DNA of 64,000 nt from Rhyacophila brunnea. Lineage: Eukaryota; Arthropoda; Insecta; Trichoptera; Rhyacophilidae. The position numbers and the translations under genes are program-made. This document shows, piece by piece, positions 61,001 to 64,000 of this stretch (positions within the stretch are counted from its first letter, which is position 1; each line of letters opens with the position of its first letter). The notes under the pieces were generated by a model. That model made no database searches. It worked only from the letters and a program-made list of their open reading frames with translations, and was not told the origin of the DNA. Location: assembly GCA_022495005.1 (NCBI GenBank), contig JAGYXB010001353.1, positions 1-64,000 of the forward strand, in the 5' to 3' direction.

Positions 61001-63306
61001 ACATATTGCCATACCAAAGCAGACATGTGAACATAAAATTTAGTTATAAATGCATGTGGAAAGATACTTCCTCGTTAATTTTATGTAGGCAGCCAAAAGC
61101 AGTACATTGACCATTATTTTTAAGATGAATACCTGCAATGCTGAGAAACGCATACGTAGGTTATGTAAACAAACCTCAAACCAGAACGCAAACTGCCATT
61201 TTGTTTTTGGGGCTGCCAATAGAAGAAAATAATGAAAATGTTTCCAATACAACCACCCATATGATTGTTTGATTCGATAGTCGAATTGCTTTCAATAGAC
61301 TCCTTCTATCTAGAGTGCAATTTCTTTGATTTTATTACTTTTTAACTGAAGGCTTGACCATAAAATATTTTAGTTATGGCTTTCGTGTTTTTTCTTCGAG
61401 GCAATAAAGTCCAAGGGTCTGTGAATCTTATTTTGTATTATCTAATACAATAATGTCTTTGACATCACCGATTCGTATAGCGAAAGTTGTTGGGTCAATT
61501 CAAATTTTGTTAAATAATATGCATTTTAAATAAGAAGTAGGTGGGCAATACTCAACTATTATTTGTTTTTCAAACAATTGAATGTTATTAAAATTTCTTG
61601 TCATAAATTCTAACCTATAAATTATATTTCCCAATATAAGTATATTATATTAAGTATAAAACATTGCATAAGATGTAAATCAAAATTTTAATTTCGTATT
61701 TATTCCATGGGTATTATTTCTTCAATATGATTGCTAATAACATGCCTGAAGTCAAGCCTATTGTCTGTGACACCTTTCTATGCAATATATCATGTATGGT
61801 ATTCGGGAACATAGAAAAATTTTATTTTCAATTGATAACAATTTCAATTATTTGTGGTTTGATATTTGCTTCAATTAGATATATTTTGATTGTGAAAATC
61901 TTACAAAGAGGTAAATATTCAATACTTGTTTTCCTATCAATTTTTTATGTATAAGTTCCATGCAGCCTATTGGAATATTGTGACATTAAAAGTGTGAAGT
62001 TATCCGTAAATCAAATAGAAATATATATTAATTTTTGTGTTAATTTAGATGTTTCTTGACCTGAATGACATGAATTAAATTGTTTTTGCATATGAAAGTG
62101 GTCACAGAGTTTTTTCAATTGGATAATTGTAATATTTTAAACTCAACATTATATGTCCAATTAAACTTGATAAAAGTGTAGGAATATAACGCAGTCATAA
62201 TTTGAAGAATACCTGCGCATCTATTCTATACACAAGACTGCTATCAAGAGTTGTTTATCGTATTTATGTATTGAGGTATTATAATTGTTACAATAAGTGC
62301 TATGTTTTAACAGCACCTCTCTTGGCTGTTAACTTTTAGAGCGAGATAGACAGTTTTGACAGTTTAGTCGGCTAACTTATTGTAACAATTATAATCCTCA
62401 ATACATAAATATGATAAACTACCCACGATAGCCACCGATAGCAGTCTTATGAAAGCATACACGTTTATGTTTTCCGAAAATGAATTTATTGTTATTTTTC
62501 ATTACTTACTACTATACTCAATATTAAATTTAGTGTAAGTATAAGTTTTATGCTGCCAAAACACAAATATTGACTTTTAAACCAACAAAAGCTAAATAAC
62601 AGATATTAAAACAAAATCCCTCAAATATACTTATGAAACTATGGCAATGAATTACCTATCATATTTCGAAAAAGAACATATTCTTCGTAAATATTTCCCA
62701 TTAATCTATAGGTAACTTACTATTGTTCCAACGTTGGTAGTTTATACTTCTAACAAAACGTGGAATTAGAGAGAGGTTTTTCTGTACCTGGACTTACAGT
62801 ACTTGTAAAAATTAGCAGTTCTAAATAAATGTGTGTAGGTACTTTATGTTGCTATAAAATAGTGGTTAAATATATTATAATAGTTCTTCTTTTTTTCTAT
62901 AATATCTTTTGACGAATACCAGTATTCAATAAGAAATACCGGTATTGACATATTCATTCGGTATTGCAATCCCTAAACTCATGTGAGCAAATCCGATTTT
63001 TTCACTATCAACAAGGGTGTTTATATTGCACCTGCTGTATCACCTCGTCTGCGTCCGGCCCACTATCTTTCATGCTTCCTGCTGAAACTGTTGAACCTTA
63101 TAATGTGGTCCATGTATAATTTCAAATATGACTGCCTTAGACCCATGGTACGGGTGCCTCGGAAGAACCTAAACCTTCTTTGTCTTGAATTTGAAAATAT
63201 TATCTACAGCAATTATTGTTTTGCAATCAGGTTATAATTGTTTGTTTTATTTATTTTTAGGTGTTTTTGGTGGATCACCTTCATTTTCTACTTTTGGCCA
63301 GCCAAG
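18989..63306 (+). CDS. Nup214: Nup214 nuclear pore protein, 21 exons seen, 3' end outside window
   Basis: Nup214 sits on the cytoplasmic face of the nuclear pore, where with Nup88 and Nup62 it helps mRNP and protein export. All 21 exons below join in one frame with GT-AG introns, giving 1,620 codons plus 2 nt. Residues 1-406 form the N-terminal beta-propeller: the start (KFQF, then SRFGLLFVG) and RCISWSPKGKLVVTGNADGT match the order of the vertebrate protein, as do WILTDEARAELPLTEDK and LLPHMPMIHILSHTGTLVSFF. Residues 407-560 are a proline-rich linker. About 575-840 are coiled coil (VMKAMLLKEVNDFQLDLYDL, EIKHQVMMLKQNLIKTCAIL), the part that binds Nup88/Nup62 in the family. From about 860 the chain is Ser/Thr/Pro-rich with SxFG, AFG and VFG motifs. 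Human Nup214 has about 2,090 residues, so several hundred may lie beyond the window. Genomic length is due to transposon-filled introns. Exon sequence is uninterrupted. Confidence 0.95.
19163..19301 (+). CDS. Nup214: Nup214 exon 2
   Basis: Residues 15-60, first propeller blade (KFQFKRHRHVRAFSS, SRFGLLFVGTPDKQFL). Acceptor CCAG, donor G|GTAATA, phase 1. Confidence 0.9.
19302..20341. other. Nup214 intron 2, left part, no feature recognised
   Basis: AT-rich with many small frames; nothing could be assigned. Confidence 0.4.
20342..20572 (+). mobile_element. tRNA-derived SINE (family A), plus strand
   Basis: tRNA-like head with B box GGTTCGAATC, body CTAATAGGTTGAGCAAGTAG and GAGGCCCATATGATC, and an A-rich tail. 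Same family as 48,531-48,766 (plus), 29,690-29,860 and 40,905-41,020 (minus), and an old copy at 57,030-57,225. Confidence 0.8.
20671..21864. mobile_element. Mutator-like (MULE-type) non-autonomous element, copy 2
   Basis: Same ends as copy 1 at 17,435-18,744 and same orientation. Bounded by an exact 9-bp direct repeat TTTTTTAAT (20,662-20,670 and 21,865-21,873). The two copies are nearly identical over hundreds of bases outside their nested MITEs, so their spread is fairly recent. It ends 132 bp before Nup214 exon 3. Confidence 0.85.
20999..21390. mobile_element. TTAGG-bearing MITE, copy C (best preserved)
   Basis: Begins GGTAATTGTGCCGCAGATGC and ends with the inverse GCATCTGCGCCACATTTACC. 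Contains a (TTAGG)n-like array at 21,207-21,330. This copy is the reference for reading the broken copies at 4,366-5,684 and 17,756-18,289. Confidence 0.8.
21997..22178 (+). CDS. Nup214: Nup214 exon 3
   Basis: Residues 61-121 of the propeller (VFKIKDLIEYSG, KDLLSVVVHKNDSLVTLLYS). Acceptor TTTTCAG; donor GAG|GTTTGG, which is weak but keeps the frame. Confidence 0.88.
22251..23148. mobile_element. TIR element with TGTCTACATT ends, copy 1
   Basis: Left end AGCCTTGTCTACATTCGGGC and right end, reversed, AGCTATGTCTACATTTGATC. About 900 bp without a long ORF. A second copy at about 35,890-38,302 shares CATTGCCTGCCTCAAACCAG, TCTGTGCGGTGTAGT and GCCATGCATGCA words; a partial third lies at 41,988-42,078. 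Confidence 0.65.
23378..23554. repeat. 58-bp perfect inverted repeat with GGACGAAACC core
   Basis: Arms 23,378-23,435 and 23,497-23,554 are exact inverses (GTAGTACTTATTCCACTTTT inside). The 61-bp spacer has GTCCCTGTGAGGCGGACGAA followed by ACCGGTTC, which resembles the hairpin and GAAAC segment near the ends of Penelope-like retroelements. Confidence 0.7.
23684..23705. mobile_element. Lone right end of the 4,489-5,504 hAT family
   Basis: GTATTAGAGCAGCTGCCACTG matches the right end of the element at 4,489-5,504 (GTATTAGAGGAGCCGCCGCTG). No matching left end was found. Confidence 0.4.
23888..24066 (+). CDS. Nup214: Nup214 exon 4
   Basis: Residues 122-180 of the propeller (LMWSPCQADLFASCTSDGAL). 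Acceptor TTTTTTCAG; donor AAG|GTAACT, phase 2. Confidence 0.92.
24617..25018. repeat. Head-to-head inverted pair of a tRNA-derived SINE
   Basis: The left arm (24,617-24,775) and right arm (24,865-25,018) are near inverses over about 155 bp. Each has a tRNA-like part (TGCACAGTTGGCGC and GGTTCAAATCCCG as B box on the right arm) and a tail ACACCTCAGATATA. The two copies point at each other around an 89-bp spacer. Confidence 0.7.
25331..25545 (+). CDS. Nup214: Nup214 exon 5
   Basis: Residues 181-252 of the propeller (CISWSPKGKLVVTGNADGTL, VKTIPAPPIF). Acceptor TTTTCAG; donor CCAT|GTATGA, phase 1. Confidence 0.92.
25690..26375. mobile_element. Penelope-like remnant: inverted ends with hammerhead-like core
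   Basis: Arms of about 90 bp (25,690-25,778 and 26,288-26,375) are near inverses, sharing CCATTTGAGT and GACCCGGGTTTCGCCTTTC. On the minus strand the left arm reads TGCCTGAAGAGGCTGAAAGG then CGAAACCCGGGTCACA: a CUGANGA box, a short stem, GAAA, and an ACCCGGGT stem ending in a GUC site. That is the order of a hammerhead ribozyme with the very short stem III known from Penelope-like elements. The right arm lacks the CUGANGA half. Confidence 0.45.
26376..27037. other. Nup214 intron 5, right part, nothing recognised
   Basis: Contains a (TA)n run just before it (near 26,250) and two overlapping small frames at 26,650-27,016 with no domain. Confidence 0.4.
27038..27155 (+). CDS. Nup214: Nup214 exon 6
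   Basis: Residues 253-291 (VTIVNTPKAGTP, YDDICFSGGYRYTQYNLTHL). Acceptor TTTATAG; donor TATG|GTAAGC, phase 2. Confidence 0.9.
27197..27797. mobile_element. Pogo/Tc1-like MITE, TA target
   Basis: Ends CAGTCGAACTCGATTATTAC and, reversed, CAGTTGAACTTGGTTATTAC, each bordered by TA. 601 bp, no ORF. The start lies 41 bp after exon 6. Confidence 0.75.
27965..29066. mobile_element. TIR element, about 1.1 kb, in Nup214 intron 6
   Basis: Inverted ends share CGTATG then ATGAGATTCCCAAA and a TATA(A/G)GCTAT block. Outer limits are approximate because no target duplication is clear. No ORF is present. Confidence 0.55.
29161..29248 (+). CDS. Nup214: Nup214 exon 7
   Basis: Residues 292-321 of the propeller (GVMLALSANSMEVGVLGSPD, NWKNWIL). 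Acceptor TTTCAG; donor CTT|GTAAGA, phase 0. Confidence 0.92.
29341..29443 (+). CDS. Nup214: Nup214 exon 8
   Basis: Residues 322-355 (TDEARAELPLTEDKQENYPI). Acceptor TTTTAG; donor TGGG|GTTAGT, phase 1. Confidence 0.92.
29690..29860 (-). mobile_element. SINE family A, minus strand, decayed
   Basis: Reverse strand has TGGGTCCCATGATCGAATCC, a B-box-like segment, and the body GGCCCATAAATGATCCTCTC. Diverged from the copy at 48,531. Confidence 0.6.
29864..31970. other. Nup214 intron 8, middle, nothing recognised
   Basis: AT-rich. Short frames (for example 31,015-31,236) have no identifiable domain. Confidence 0.4.
31975..32162. repeat. Interspersed repeat, inverse copy at 62,213-62,450
   Basis: Shares GAGCGAGATAGACAGTTTTG, CGGCTAACTTATTGTAA, TTACAATAAGTGCTA and AGACTGCT or its inverse with the second locus. 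Internal TTGTAAC/GTTACAA words suggest a hairpin MITE. Confidence 0.6.
32311..32565. mobile_element. MITE with 28-bp TIRs (27 of 28 match)
   Basis: Left CGTCGCTATAGGATTGGTTT and on to GTCGAATA; right is its inverse with one change. About 255 bp, no ORF. It ends 72 bp before exon 9. Confidence 0.7.
32638..32791 (+). CDS. Nup214: Nup214 exon 9
   Basis: Residues 356-406, the end of the propeller (ELLPHMPMIHILSHTGTLVS). Acceptor TTTCAG; donor TAC|GTAAGC, phase 2. Confidence 0.92.
32880..32973. repeat. 15-bp perfect inverted repeat
   Basis: CAGATTCTTCTGGCA at 32,880-32,894 and its exact inverse at 32,959-32,973, 64 bp apart. Likely the core of a small MITE just after exon 9. Confidence 0.5.
33017..33433. 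repeat. 139-bp tandem repeat, three identical copies
   Basis: Units start at 33,017, 33,156 and 33,295, each with GTTCATTTAAAACTCGGTTT. The three copies appear identical by eye. Such identity in an intron means a very recent expansion or an assembly artefact. Confidence 0.9.
33499..33709. mobile_element. Short pogo-type MITE, TA target
   Basis: Ends CAGTGAAACCACATTAAT and, reversed, CAGTAAAACCCCATTAAT, bordered by TA. 211 bp; internally deleted relative of the copies at 39,237 and 60,477. Confidence 0.75.
34028..34157 (+). CDS. Nup214: Nup214 exon 10
   Basis: Residues 407-450, start of the Pro/Thr-rich linker (TAPPPSTTLNFPSQDLSF). Acceptor TTTCAG; donor ACG|GTATGT, phase 0. Confidence 0.85.
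34178..34691. mobile_element. MITE with GAAGTTATACTTCTTTTGGCG ends
   Basis: Ends are inverses, and the GAAGTTATACTTC word is itself near-palindromic. A tRNA-like SINE piece (34,275-34,345, minus) is nested in it. A shorter copy in the opposite orientation is at 55,575-55,877. It begins 21 bp after exon 10. Confidence 0.7.
34275..34345 (-). repeat. tRNA-derived SINE head
   Basis: Reverse strand has GTGGTGTAAAGGTAGTGCGT, an anticodon-like stem-loop TTCGGCTGATAACCGAA (loop anticodon GAT, as in tRNA-Ile) and B box GGTTTGAATCC. The acceptor stem does not pair, so it is a relic, not a tRNA gene. Confidence 0.55.
35252..35480 (+). CDS. Nup214: Nup214 exon 11
   Basis: Residues 451-526, Pro/Gln-rich linker with a short internal repeat (LFGAPKEQQQP, QLGAPKEQPP). 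Acceptor GACAG; donor AAAG|GTATTG, phase 1. Confidence 0.85.
35661..35758 (+). CDS. Nup214: Nup214 exon 12
   Basis: Residues 527-559 (ESASIFAKPTPKTFGAPAVP). Acceptor TTTTAG; donor GAG|GTAAAT, phase 0. Confidence 0.85.
35890..38302. mobile_element. TIR element with TGTCTACATT ends, copy 2, interrupted
   Basis: Related to 22,251-23,148. The right end GATCAAATGTAGACATAGCT is clear (38,302); the left end is decayed and approximate. A hAT element (37,117-38,248) sits inside it, and further sequence near 36,000-36,530 seems to be another insertion. Confidence 0.55.
37117..38248. mobile_element. hAT-type element, 8-bp target duplication
   Basis: Exact direct repeats GCTATAAA flank it (37,109-37,116 and 38,249-38,256). 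Ends TAGTAATTGCAATACCG and, reversed, TAGGGTTGCAATACCGG; both inner ends are rich in AATACCGGTATT words. No transposase frame. A lone end of the family lies at about 62,915-62,978. Confidence 0.8.
38576..38740 (+). CDS. Nup214: Nup214 exon 13
   Basis: Residues 560-614, entry to the coiled coil (KVMKAMLLKEVNDFQLDLYD). The acceptor is a tandem TAGCAG: the alternative start at 38,573 would add one Gln without frame change. Donor CAG|GTATAA, phase 0. Confidence 0.88.
39237..39654. mobile_element. Pogo-type MITE, TA target
   Basis: Ends CAGTAAAACCTCGTTAATAC and, reversed, CAGTAAAACCTCATTAGTAA, bordered by TA. Interior has TTCGAATT/AATTCGAA words. 418 bp. Inverted relative at 60,477-60,919. Confidence 0.8.
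39770..39939 (+). CDS. Nup214: Nup214 exon 14
   Basis: Residues 615-670, coiled coil (VWSEKEIKHQVMMLKQNLIK). Acceptor TTGCAG; donor CCAGA|GTGAGT, phase 2. Confidence 0.9.
40072..40236 (+). CDS. Nup214: Nup214 exon 15
   Basis: Residues 671-725, coiled coil (ALELEQLAQLDPVSANRMIS, TQLKQINNSLDEQWETFQDE). Acceptor TTTTAG; donor GTGAA|GTTAGT, phase 2. Confidence 0.9.
40560..41163. mobile_element. hAT MITE of the CAGTGGCGAA family, copy 1
   Basis: Ends (A)CTGGCGAATAGTGG and, reversed, CAGTGAGGAAGGGTGG; flanks share GCTACACA, an 8-bp duplication if the slightly eroded left end is allowed for. Long inverted arms carry ACTTATTTGTTTTCATTGAA and its inverse. A SINE is inserted at 40,905-41,020. The element ends about 28 bp before exon 16. 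Confidence 0.7.
40905..41020 (-). mobile_element. SINE family A, minus strand, fragment
   Basis: Reverse strand has GAACCTAATAGGTTGAG as in the copy at 48,531, and a decayed tRNA-like head toward 41,020. Confidence 0.5.
41192..41419 (+). CDS. Nup214: Nup214 exon 16
   Basis: Residues 726-801 of the coiled-coil region (YLFPSALRDMGDKDVMKMPT, YQPLVRQHDILTRQQCMVKA). Acceptor TTAACAG; donor AACAG|GTGCAT, phase 2. Confidence 0.9.
41598..41905. repeat. Interspersed repeat shared with 6,210-6,355 and 7,388-7,465
   Basis: Carries both blocks of the repeat in the same order. Here they lie close together, whereas near 7 kb an R1-like LINE piece separates them. Confidence 0.6.
42066..42475 (+). pseudogene. 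R1-like LINE C-terminal fragment, plus strand
   Basis: Reading across frames: WQRKWNESTKGRDTYLFFPD, then a damaged VTQFLTGHGGF-like part, then ANHILWEYPRMCPEREELFE and VGPIGPSDLIATKANYLAF. The HILWExP motif and following E-R-E-E-L-F match the C-terminal zinc region of R1-like elements, as in the copy at 6.6 kb. Stops and frame changes show that it is dead. Confidence 0.7.
42600..42685. repeat. Left part of a fold-back element relative
   Basis: GCTTGCAATTTGAGA and TTTTAATTAATATATATCTG match the loop and inner arm of the element at 265-990. It is cut by the TIR element at 42,686; the rest continues at 46,090. Confidence 0.6.
42963..43588. repeat. Interspersed repeat ending in CCGGGCAGCGCCGGG..GCTAGT
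   Basis: Begins CTATACTATTATTTTCG and ends CGGGCAGCGCCGGGATATGC then AGCTAGT, the ends of a common class of insect dispersed repeats. A block of about 65 bp (GAGTGCGTGGTCGGGGTCTC and on) occurs twice, at 43,043 and 43,367. Confidence 0.55.
43736..44430 (+). pseudogene. Decayed DDE-type transposase
   Basis: The first frame opens PSNDTCDACDSPKMSI and runs to a stop at 43,957. Further on, in other frames, come SGWGGNKIGCCLMKWAFSNV, LTIWYDN and THMEIDTDHSITERQKR. The order (CDxCD motif, GxxEIxxC-like helix, WYDNCxxQN-like motif, GHTHMExDxxHSxIERxxK) is that of a transposase-like family common in arthropod and cnidarian genomes; I will not name the superfamily. Many stops and frame changes show that it is inactive. 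Confidence 0.55.
44504..44840 (-). pseudogene. R1-like LINE C-terminal fragment, minus strand
   Basis: On the minus strand: LICLCAELQDADHILWECPH-type sequence followed by SVERE and FDPQLDRSAIATWYLRGKIC. The DADHILWECP motif again marks the C-terminal zinc region of R1-like LINEs. It was inserted into the TIR element at 42,686. Confidence 0.6.
45412..46081 (+). mobile_element. hAT element with exact 8-bp target duplication
   Basis: CTCTAACG flanks both sides (45,404-45,411 and 46,082-46,089). Ends CATGGTTTCCCAAACT and, reversed, CAGTGGTTCCCAAAGT, typical of hAT. It landed at the right tip of the TIR element at 42,686-45,409, so it is younger. It keeps the last part of a transposase. Confidence 0.9.
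45570..45783 (+). pseudogene. hAT transposase C-terminus (ZBED5/Buster-like)
   Basis: FTTSYLCEVGFSPMVNIKTK then YRNKLDISNSLRLKVTKVEV and a stop after QIHPSH. TTxYLCExxFS...IKTKxRNxLD..xxLR is the signature of the hAT dimerisation domain in the ZBED5-like branch. The N-terminal BED finger and catalytic core are absent, so it is an internally deleted copy. Confidence 0.75.
46090..46390. repeat. Right part of the fold-back element relative
   Basis: Matches the right arm of 265-990 (AAAGATAAACTTA, AAAATTTAGTTTATTAAGTT, ATGTGTATA then ATCCTTT). It is the other half of 42,600-42,685. Confidence 0.65.
46469..47055 (+). CDS. Nup214: Nup214 exon 17
   Basis: Residues 802-997: the end of the coiled coil (ILDAKYKAISERKAKFTAKK) and then Pro/Thr/Ser-rich sequence with HPSYYDCDPSNYLP and the first FG motif (TFTFGKS). 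Acceptor TTCCAG; donor GCCG|GTAAGT, phase 1. Confidence 0.92.
47309..47482. repeat. Interspersed repeat, second copy of 3,632-3,804
   Basis: See the first copy; shares the GGCCCCCACAA and AAGTCGCCTGCGG blocks in the same order. Confidence 0.6.
47664..49084. mobile_element. Large hairpin element with 315-bp arms
   Basis: Arms 47,664-47,978 and 48,769-49,084 are inverses with few changes (AGTATTCTTTTAAACCTCTC, TTTAAACGCATTTATAAAAC, TGATCCCAAATTTGACAAGA). The 790-bp loop has no ORF and includes a SINE (48,531-48,766) whose A-tail touches the right arm. Transcripts of intron 17 could fold into a long double strand here. Confidence 0.85.
48531..48766 (+). mobile_element. tRNA-derived SINE (family A), best copy
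   Basis: Head CCACCCACGGTGGCCGCGCG, A-box region GGCATAAGCGTTGG, B box GGTTCGAATCC, body ACCTAATAGGTTGAGCAAGT, then GAGGCCCATATGATCCTATC and an A-tail of about 15. About 235 bp. Confidence 0.85.
49275..49831. mobile_element. hAT-type element, short
   Basis: Ends CAGTGATCACCAAACAGTCG and, reversed, CAGTGGTCTCCAAACTCAAC; the flanks share CCTAGAG (CCCTAGAG left, TCCTAGAG right), an 8-bp duplication with one change. A 67-codon frame (49,353-49,556) has KMELIEFQSELSLKS, weakly like the middle of ZBED5-type transposases. Confidence 0.75.
50179..50376 (+). CDS. Nup214: Nup214 exon 18
   Basis: Residues 998-1,063, low-complexity Pro/Ser/Thr/Val (EPPKPEMKSTAPPAVFSFTT). Acceptor TCCCAG; donor CAG|GTAAAC, phase 1. 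Confidence 0.85.
50452..50580. mobile_element. CAGTGGCGAA hAT family, fragment
   Basis: GGGTGGAAGTAGACTGTGG, AATAGTGCACATTAAACT and GTAGGCAGGGCTTAATTTG match the arms of 53,946-54,522. Ends are lost. Confidence 0.5.
51601..52423 (+). CDS. Unrecognised small spliced gene inside the TIR element
   Basis: Exon 1 (51,601-51,664) codes MSREIIELIMRRAKEMSQNN in an ATTACTATG context and ends ACAG|GTAAGT, phase 1. Two candidate second exons have TTGCAG acceptors in the same phase. One, from 51,938, codes KLTTNYDILNASRTSSLTEE then QLKVAQEIEATMPFSDSGDN. The other, from 52,224, codes ELGTNCDIIMNASRREEQWK then IAQEIEAMMPFSDSKDNN and runs to a stop at 52,423. They are clear duplicates of each other. Either could join exon 1 directly, or both in series by an uncertain donor near 52,108 (TTAGTA|GTAAAT). 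The product would be about 85-145 residues, acidic and helical. I know no family for it; it could be the N-terminal part of a lost transposase or a captured host fragment. Confidence 0.5.
53049..53292 (+). pseudogene. Non-LTR retrotransposon 3' end with GAA-rich tail
   Basis: One frame ends LEWREAQELAMDRGKWRDLV then a short tail and a stop, the same C-terminus as at 4,580-4,800. It is followed by GAAAGAAGAAGAAGAAGA, a microsatellite-type 3' tail usual for such LINEs. 5'-truncated; nested inside the TIR element. Confidence 0.65.
53946..54522. mobile_element. CAGTGGCGAA hAT MITE, copy with long arms
   Basis: Left end CAGCGGCGAGGGGAGG; right end, reversed, CAGTGGCGAAGGCTGTTGAC. Arms of about 170 bp carry ACTTATTTGTTTTCATTGAA and TTAAACCCTGCCTAAGCCAA and their inverses. 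577 bp, no ORF. Confidence 0.7.
54847..55405. mobile_element. CAGTGGCGAA hAT MITE, copy
   Basis: Begins CAGTGGCGAATGGTGGAGGT; the right arm has TGTGCACTATTTATTGCGGA and ends near CTACCTCA at about 55,405. Same arms as the copy 325 bp to its left. Confidence 0.65.
55575..55877. mobile_element. MITE with GAAGTTATACTTCTTTGGCG end, inverse of 34,178-34,691
   Basis: Left end GAAGTTATACTTCTTTGGCG, right end AAAGAAGTATAACTT. Interior GGCCGACAATAATAAATTC and CTAGCTCTTAATTATCTTG match the 34-kb copy reversed. Confidence 0.65.
56180..56870 (+). pseudogene. CR1/Jockey-like LINE ORF1 remnant
   Basis: Across two frames: RGTKSGTASCSGIEKTNFSN then SLHPDSTVEALTSFLSESVA, KLLTKKNYVSFKVVVLQSDV and SKFMMLLWPV. 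This order (G-T linker, surface-expressed S-x-L-x-P-D-T-x-x-x-x-V, Y-x-S-F-K-V-x-V, a W-P near the end) matches the nucleic-acid-binding C-terminal part of insect CR1/Jockey-type ORF1 proteins. The frame change near 56,640 and the missing ORF2 mark it as dead. Confidence 0.5.
57030..57225 (+). mobile_element. SINE family A, old copy
   Basis: Decayed B box GGTTCCAATCC, then CATTTCTCATAAAAACAAAA and a TATCCTCAGGGTC end, in the order of the copy at 48,531. Confidence 0.45.
57230..57961. other. End of Nup214 intron 18, nothing recognised
   Basis: No repeat ends or domains found; a tRNA-like word at 57,224 is discussed under rejected items. Confidence 0.4.
57962..59374 (+). CDS. Nup214: Nup214 exon 19, main FG-repeat exon
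   Basis: 471 residues (1,064-1,534) of Ser/Thr/Pro/Ala-rich, charge-poor sequence with about 18 FG motifs: SIFGGN, NFGS, SIFGT, SIFGG, AFGS, VFGF, LFGA, PFGS, AFGN, SIFGN, AFGG, AFGQ, VFGG, then NFGGFG at the exon end. FG motifs bind export receptors and make the pore's permeability barrier. Motifs cluster in the last 150 residues. Acceptor TTGCAG; donor TTTG|GTAAGT, phase 1. Confidence 0.95.
59375..59969. other. Nup214 intron 19, nothing recognised
   Basis: No repeat family seen. The acceptor is CATATAG at 59,969. Confidence 0.4.
59970..60182 (+). CDS. Nup214: Nup214 exon 20
   Basis: Residues 1,535-1,605 with VFGQ, PFGA, SIFGG, SIFGS, SIFGS. Donor CCAG|GTAAAC, phase 1. Confidence 0.93.
60477..60919. 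mobile_element. Pogo-type MITE, inverse of 39,237-39,654
   Basis: Left end CAGTAAAACCTCGTTAGAAC preceded by TA; right end GAGGTTTTACTC, one base off the consensus. Interior matches the 39-kb copy reversed (ATTCGAAATTCGCCGTAATT). Confidence 0.75.
60920..62210. other. Nup214 intron 20, middle, nothing recognised
   Basis: AT-rich; small frames (61,727-61,954) are hydrophobic by base composition and have no support. Confidence 0.4.
62213..62450. repeat. Interspersed repeat, inverse of 31,975-32,162
   Basis: ATTGTTACAATAAGTGCTA on the left and CTTATTGTAACAATTATAAT on the right form inverted ends around GAGCGAGATAGACAGTTTTG, so this copy shows the hairpin MITE form more fully. Confidence 0.6.
62915..62978 (-). 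mobile_element. Lone end of the 37,117-38,248 hAT family
   Basis: On the minus strand: AGGGATTGCAATACCGAATG followed by AATACCGG words. The other end is absent. Confidence 0.5.
63261..63306 (+). CDS. Nup214: Nup214 exon 21 (last in window)
   Basis: Residues 1,606-1,620 with VFGG and TFGQ. Acceptor TTTTTAG; donor CCAAG|GTATGG, phase 2, so coding continues beyond 64,000. Confidence 0.85.
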
Positions 63307-63738
63307 GTATGGAATTTTTAATTTTATTTCCACAAAAAATATTTTTTTAATATACGTGTTCAATATTGAACAGACAATGATGATAAATGACGTTAGTTTA
63401 TGTGTAAATCGAGACCTCACTTCTTCTTAAGTTATACTCAGTACTCGACAACTCACTTGTGAACATTCAAGAAGTAATCTACAGATTGGATGAGAAATTC
63501 GTTTCACATTGATTTGAAAATTTGTGCTTTGTGCAATAGCACCTGTCTTGATCCCTAGATCATCAACGGAGAGAACATTTTAACTTCTTCACCGCGGAGC
63601 ATTTAATTACCACATTTAAATAACATGCTAATTATATCTAATGGCCAACTAATGAGGACACAAACGCTGTGCCGTCAGCGCTGAACGGATTAATTAAGCT
63701 TCGAGAAGAGATGCATCTGACAGATAATAAGAGCACGG

Positions 63739-63912
63739 CAGTGGCGAAGGGTGAAGGTAGGCTGTTAAAATCCGACATAAATAGATAAATAGTCCACAAT
63801 AAACTTGGTCAGTCATACGTATTTGTTTTCATTAAACTAAGTCTACAATTTACAGATGGTGTTGGTTGGTTTTTAAAAATAAATTAAACCCTGCCTAATC
63901 CAAACCATATGC
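63739..63912. mobile_element. CAGTGGCGAA hAT MITE, left half
   Basis: Starts CAGTGGCGAAGGGTGAAGGT and carries the left arm through TTAAACCCTGCCTAATCCAA. The right half is not seen before the window ends. Confidence 0.6.
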
Positions 63913-64000
63913 CGCGATGACGTGTACGCCAACTTATAGAAATCGGAGTCTACATATTGTGTTCTTTGTTAATGGTTACATGAAAGTTTGGCTATCCAAA

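Overview
This is insect nuclear DNA, most likely from a moth or butterfly. It is AT-rich, with spliced genes, GT-AG introns, tRNA-derived SINEs, (TTAGG)n arrays (the insect telomere unit) and dispersed (ATC)n / CCACTGCTGGATAAAGGCC repeats of the MINE type known from Lepidoptera. The species call is inference.

The only clear host gene is Nup214, on the plus strand. It starts at 18,989 and runs off the right edge. I could trace 21 coding exons (18,989-63,306) that join in one open frame of 1,620 codons: an N-terminal beta-propeller (exons 1-9), a linker (10-12), a coiled-coil region (13-17) and the FG-repeat tail (17-21), with FG motifs densest in exon 19 (57,962-59,374). The protein is a nuclear pore component, so the gene is housekeeping; its length comes from introns filled with transposons. 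A possible second host gene is a 5' exon on the minus strand at 5,722-6,032, which I do not recognise.

Left of Nup214 (1-18,988) the window is layered mobile DNA: a fold-back element (265-990), a TTAGG-bearing MITE family, a hAT element with an exact 8-bp target duplication (4,489-5,504), a broken R1-like LINE (6.56-7.39 kb), a 2-kb MINE array (8.54-10.5 kb), two THAP-domain remnants, and a complete pogo/Tigger-type transposon (13,125-16,783) with an intact 773-codon transposase and eight copies of a GGGGTAAGTGCA motif. A Mutator-like element with an exact 9-bp target duplication ends 245 bp before the Nup214 start codon; a second copy sits in intron 2.

Inside the Nup214 introns are more SINEs, hAT, pogo-like and hairpin MITEs, LINE ends, a three-copy 139-bp tandem repeat, a possible hammerhead-ribozyme relic of a Penelope-like element, and two larger TIR elements: 42,686-45,409 (decayed transposase) and 51,168-53,882. 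The last has identical 33-bp terminal repeats and carries a small spliced gene with a duplicated exon. It is the best candidate here for something undescribed.
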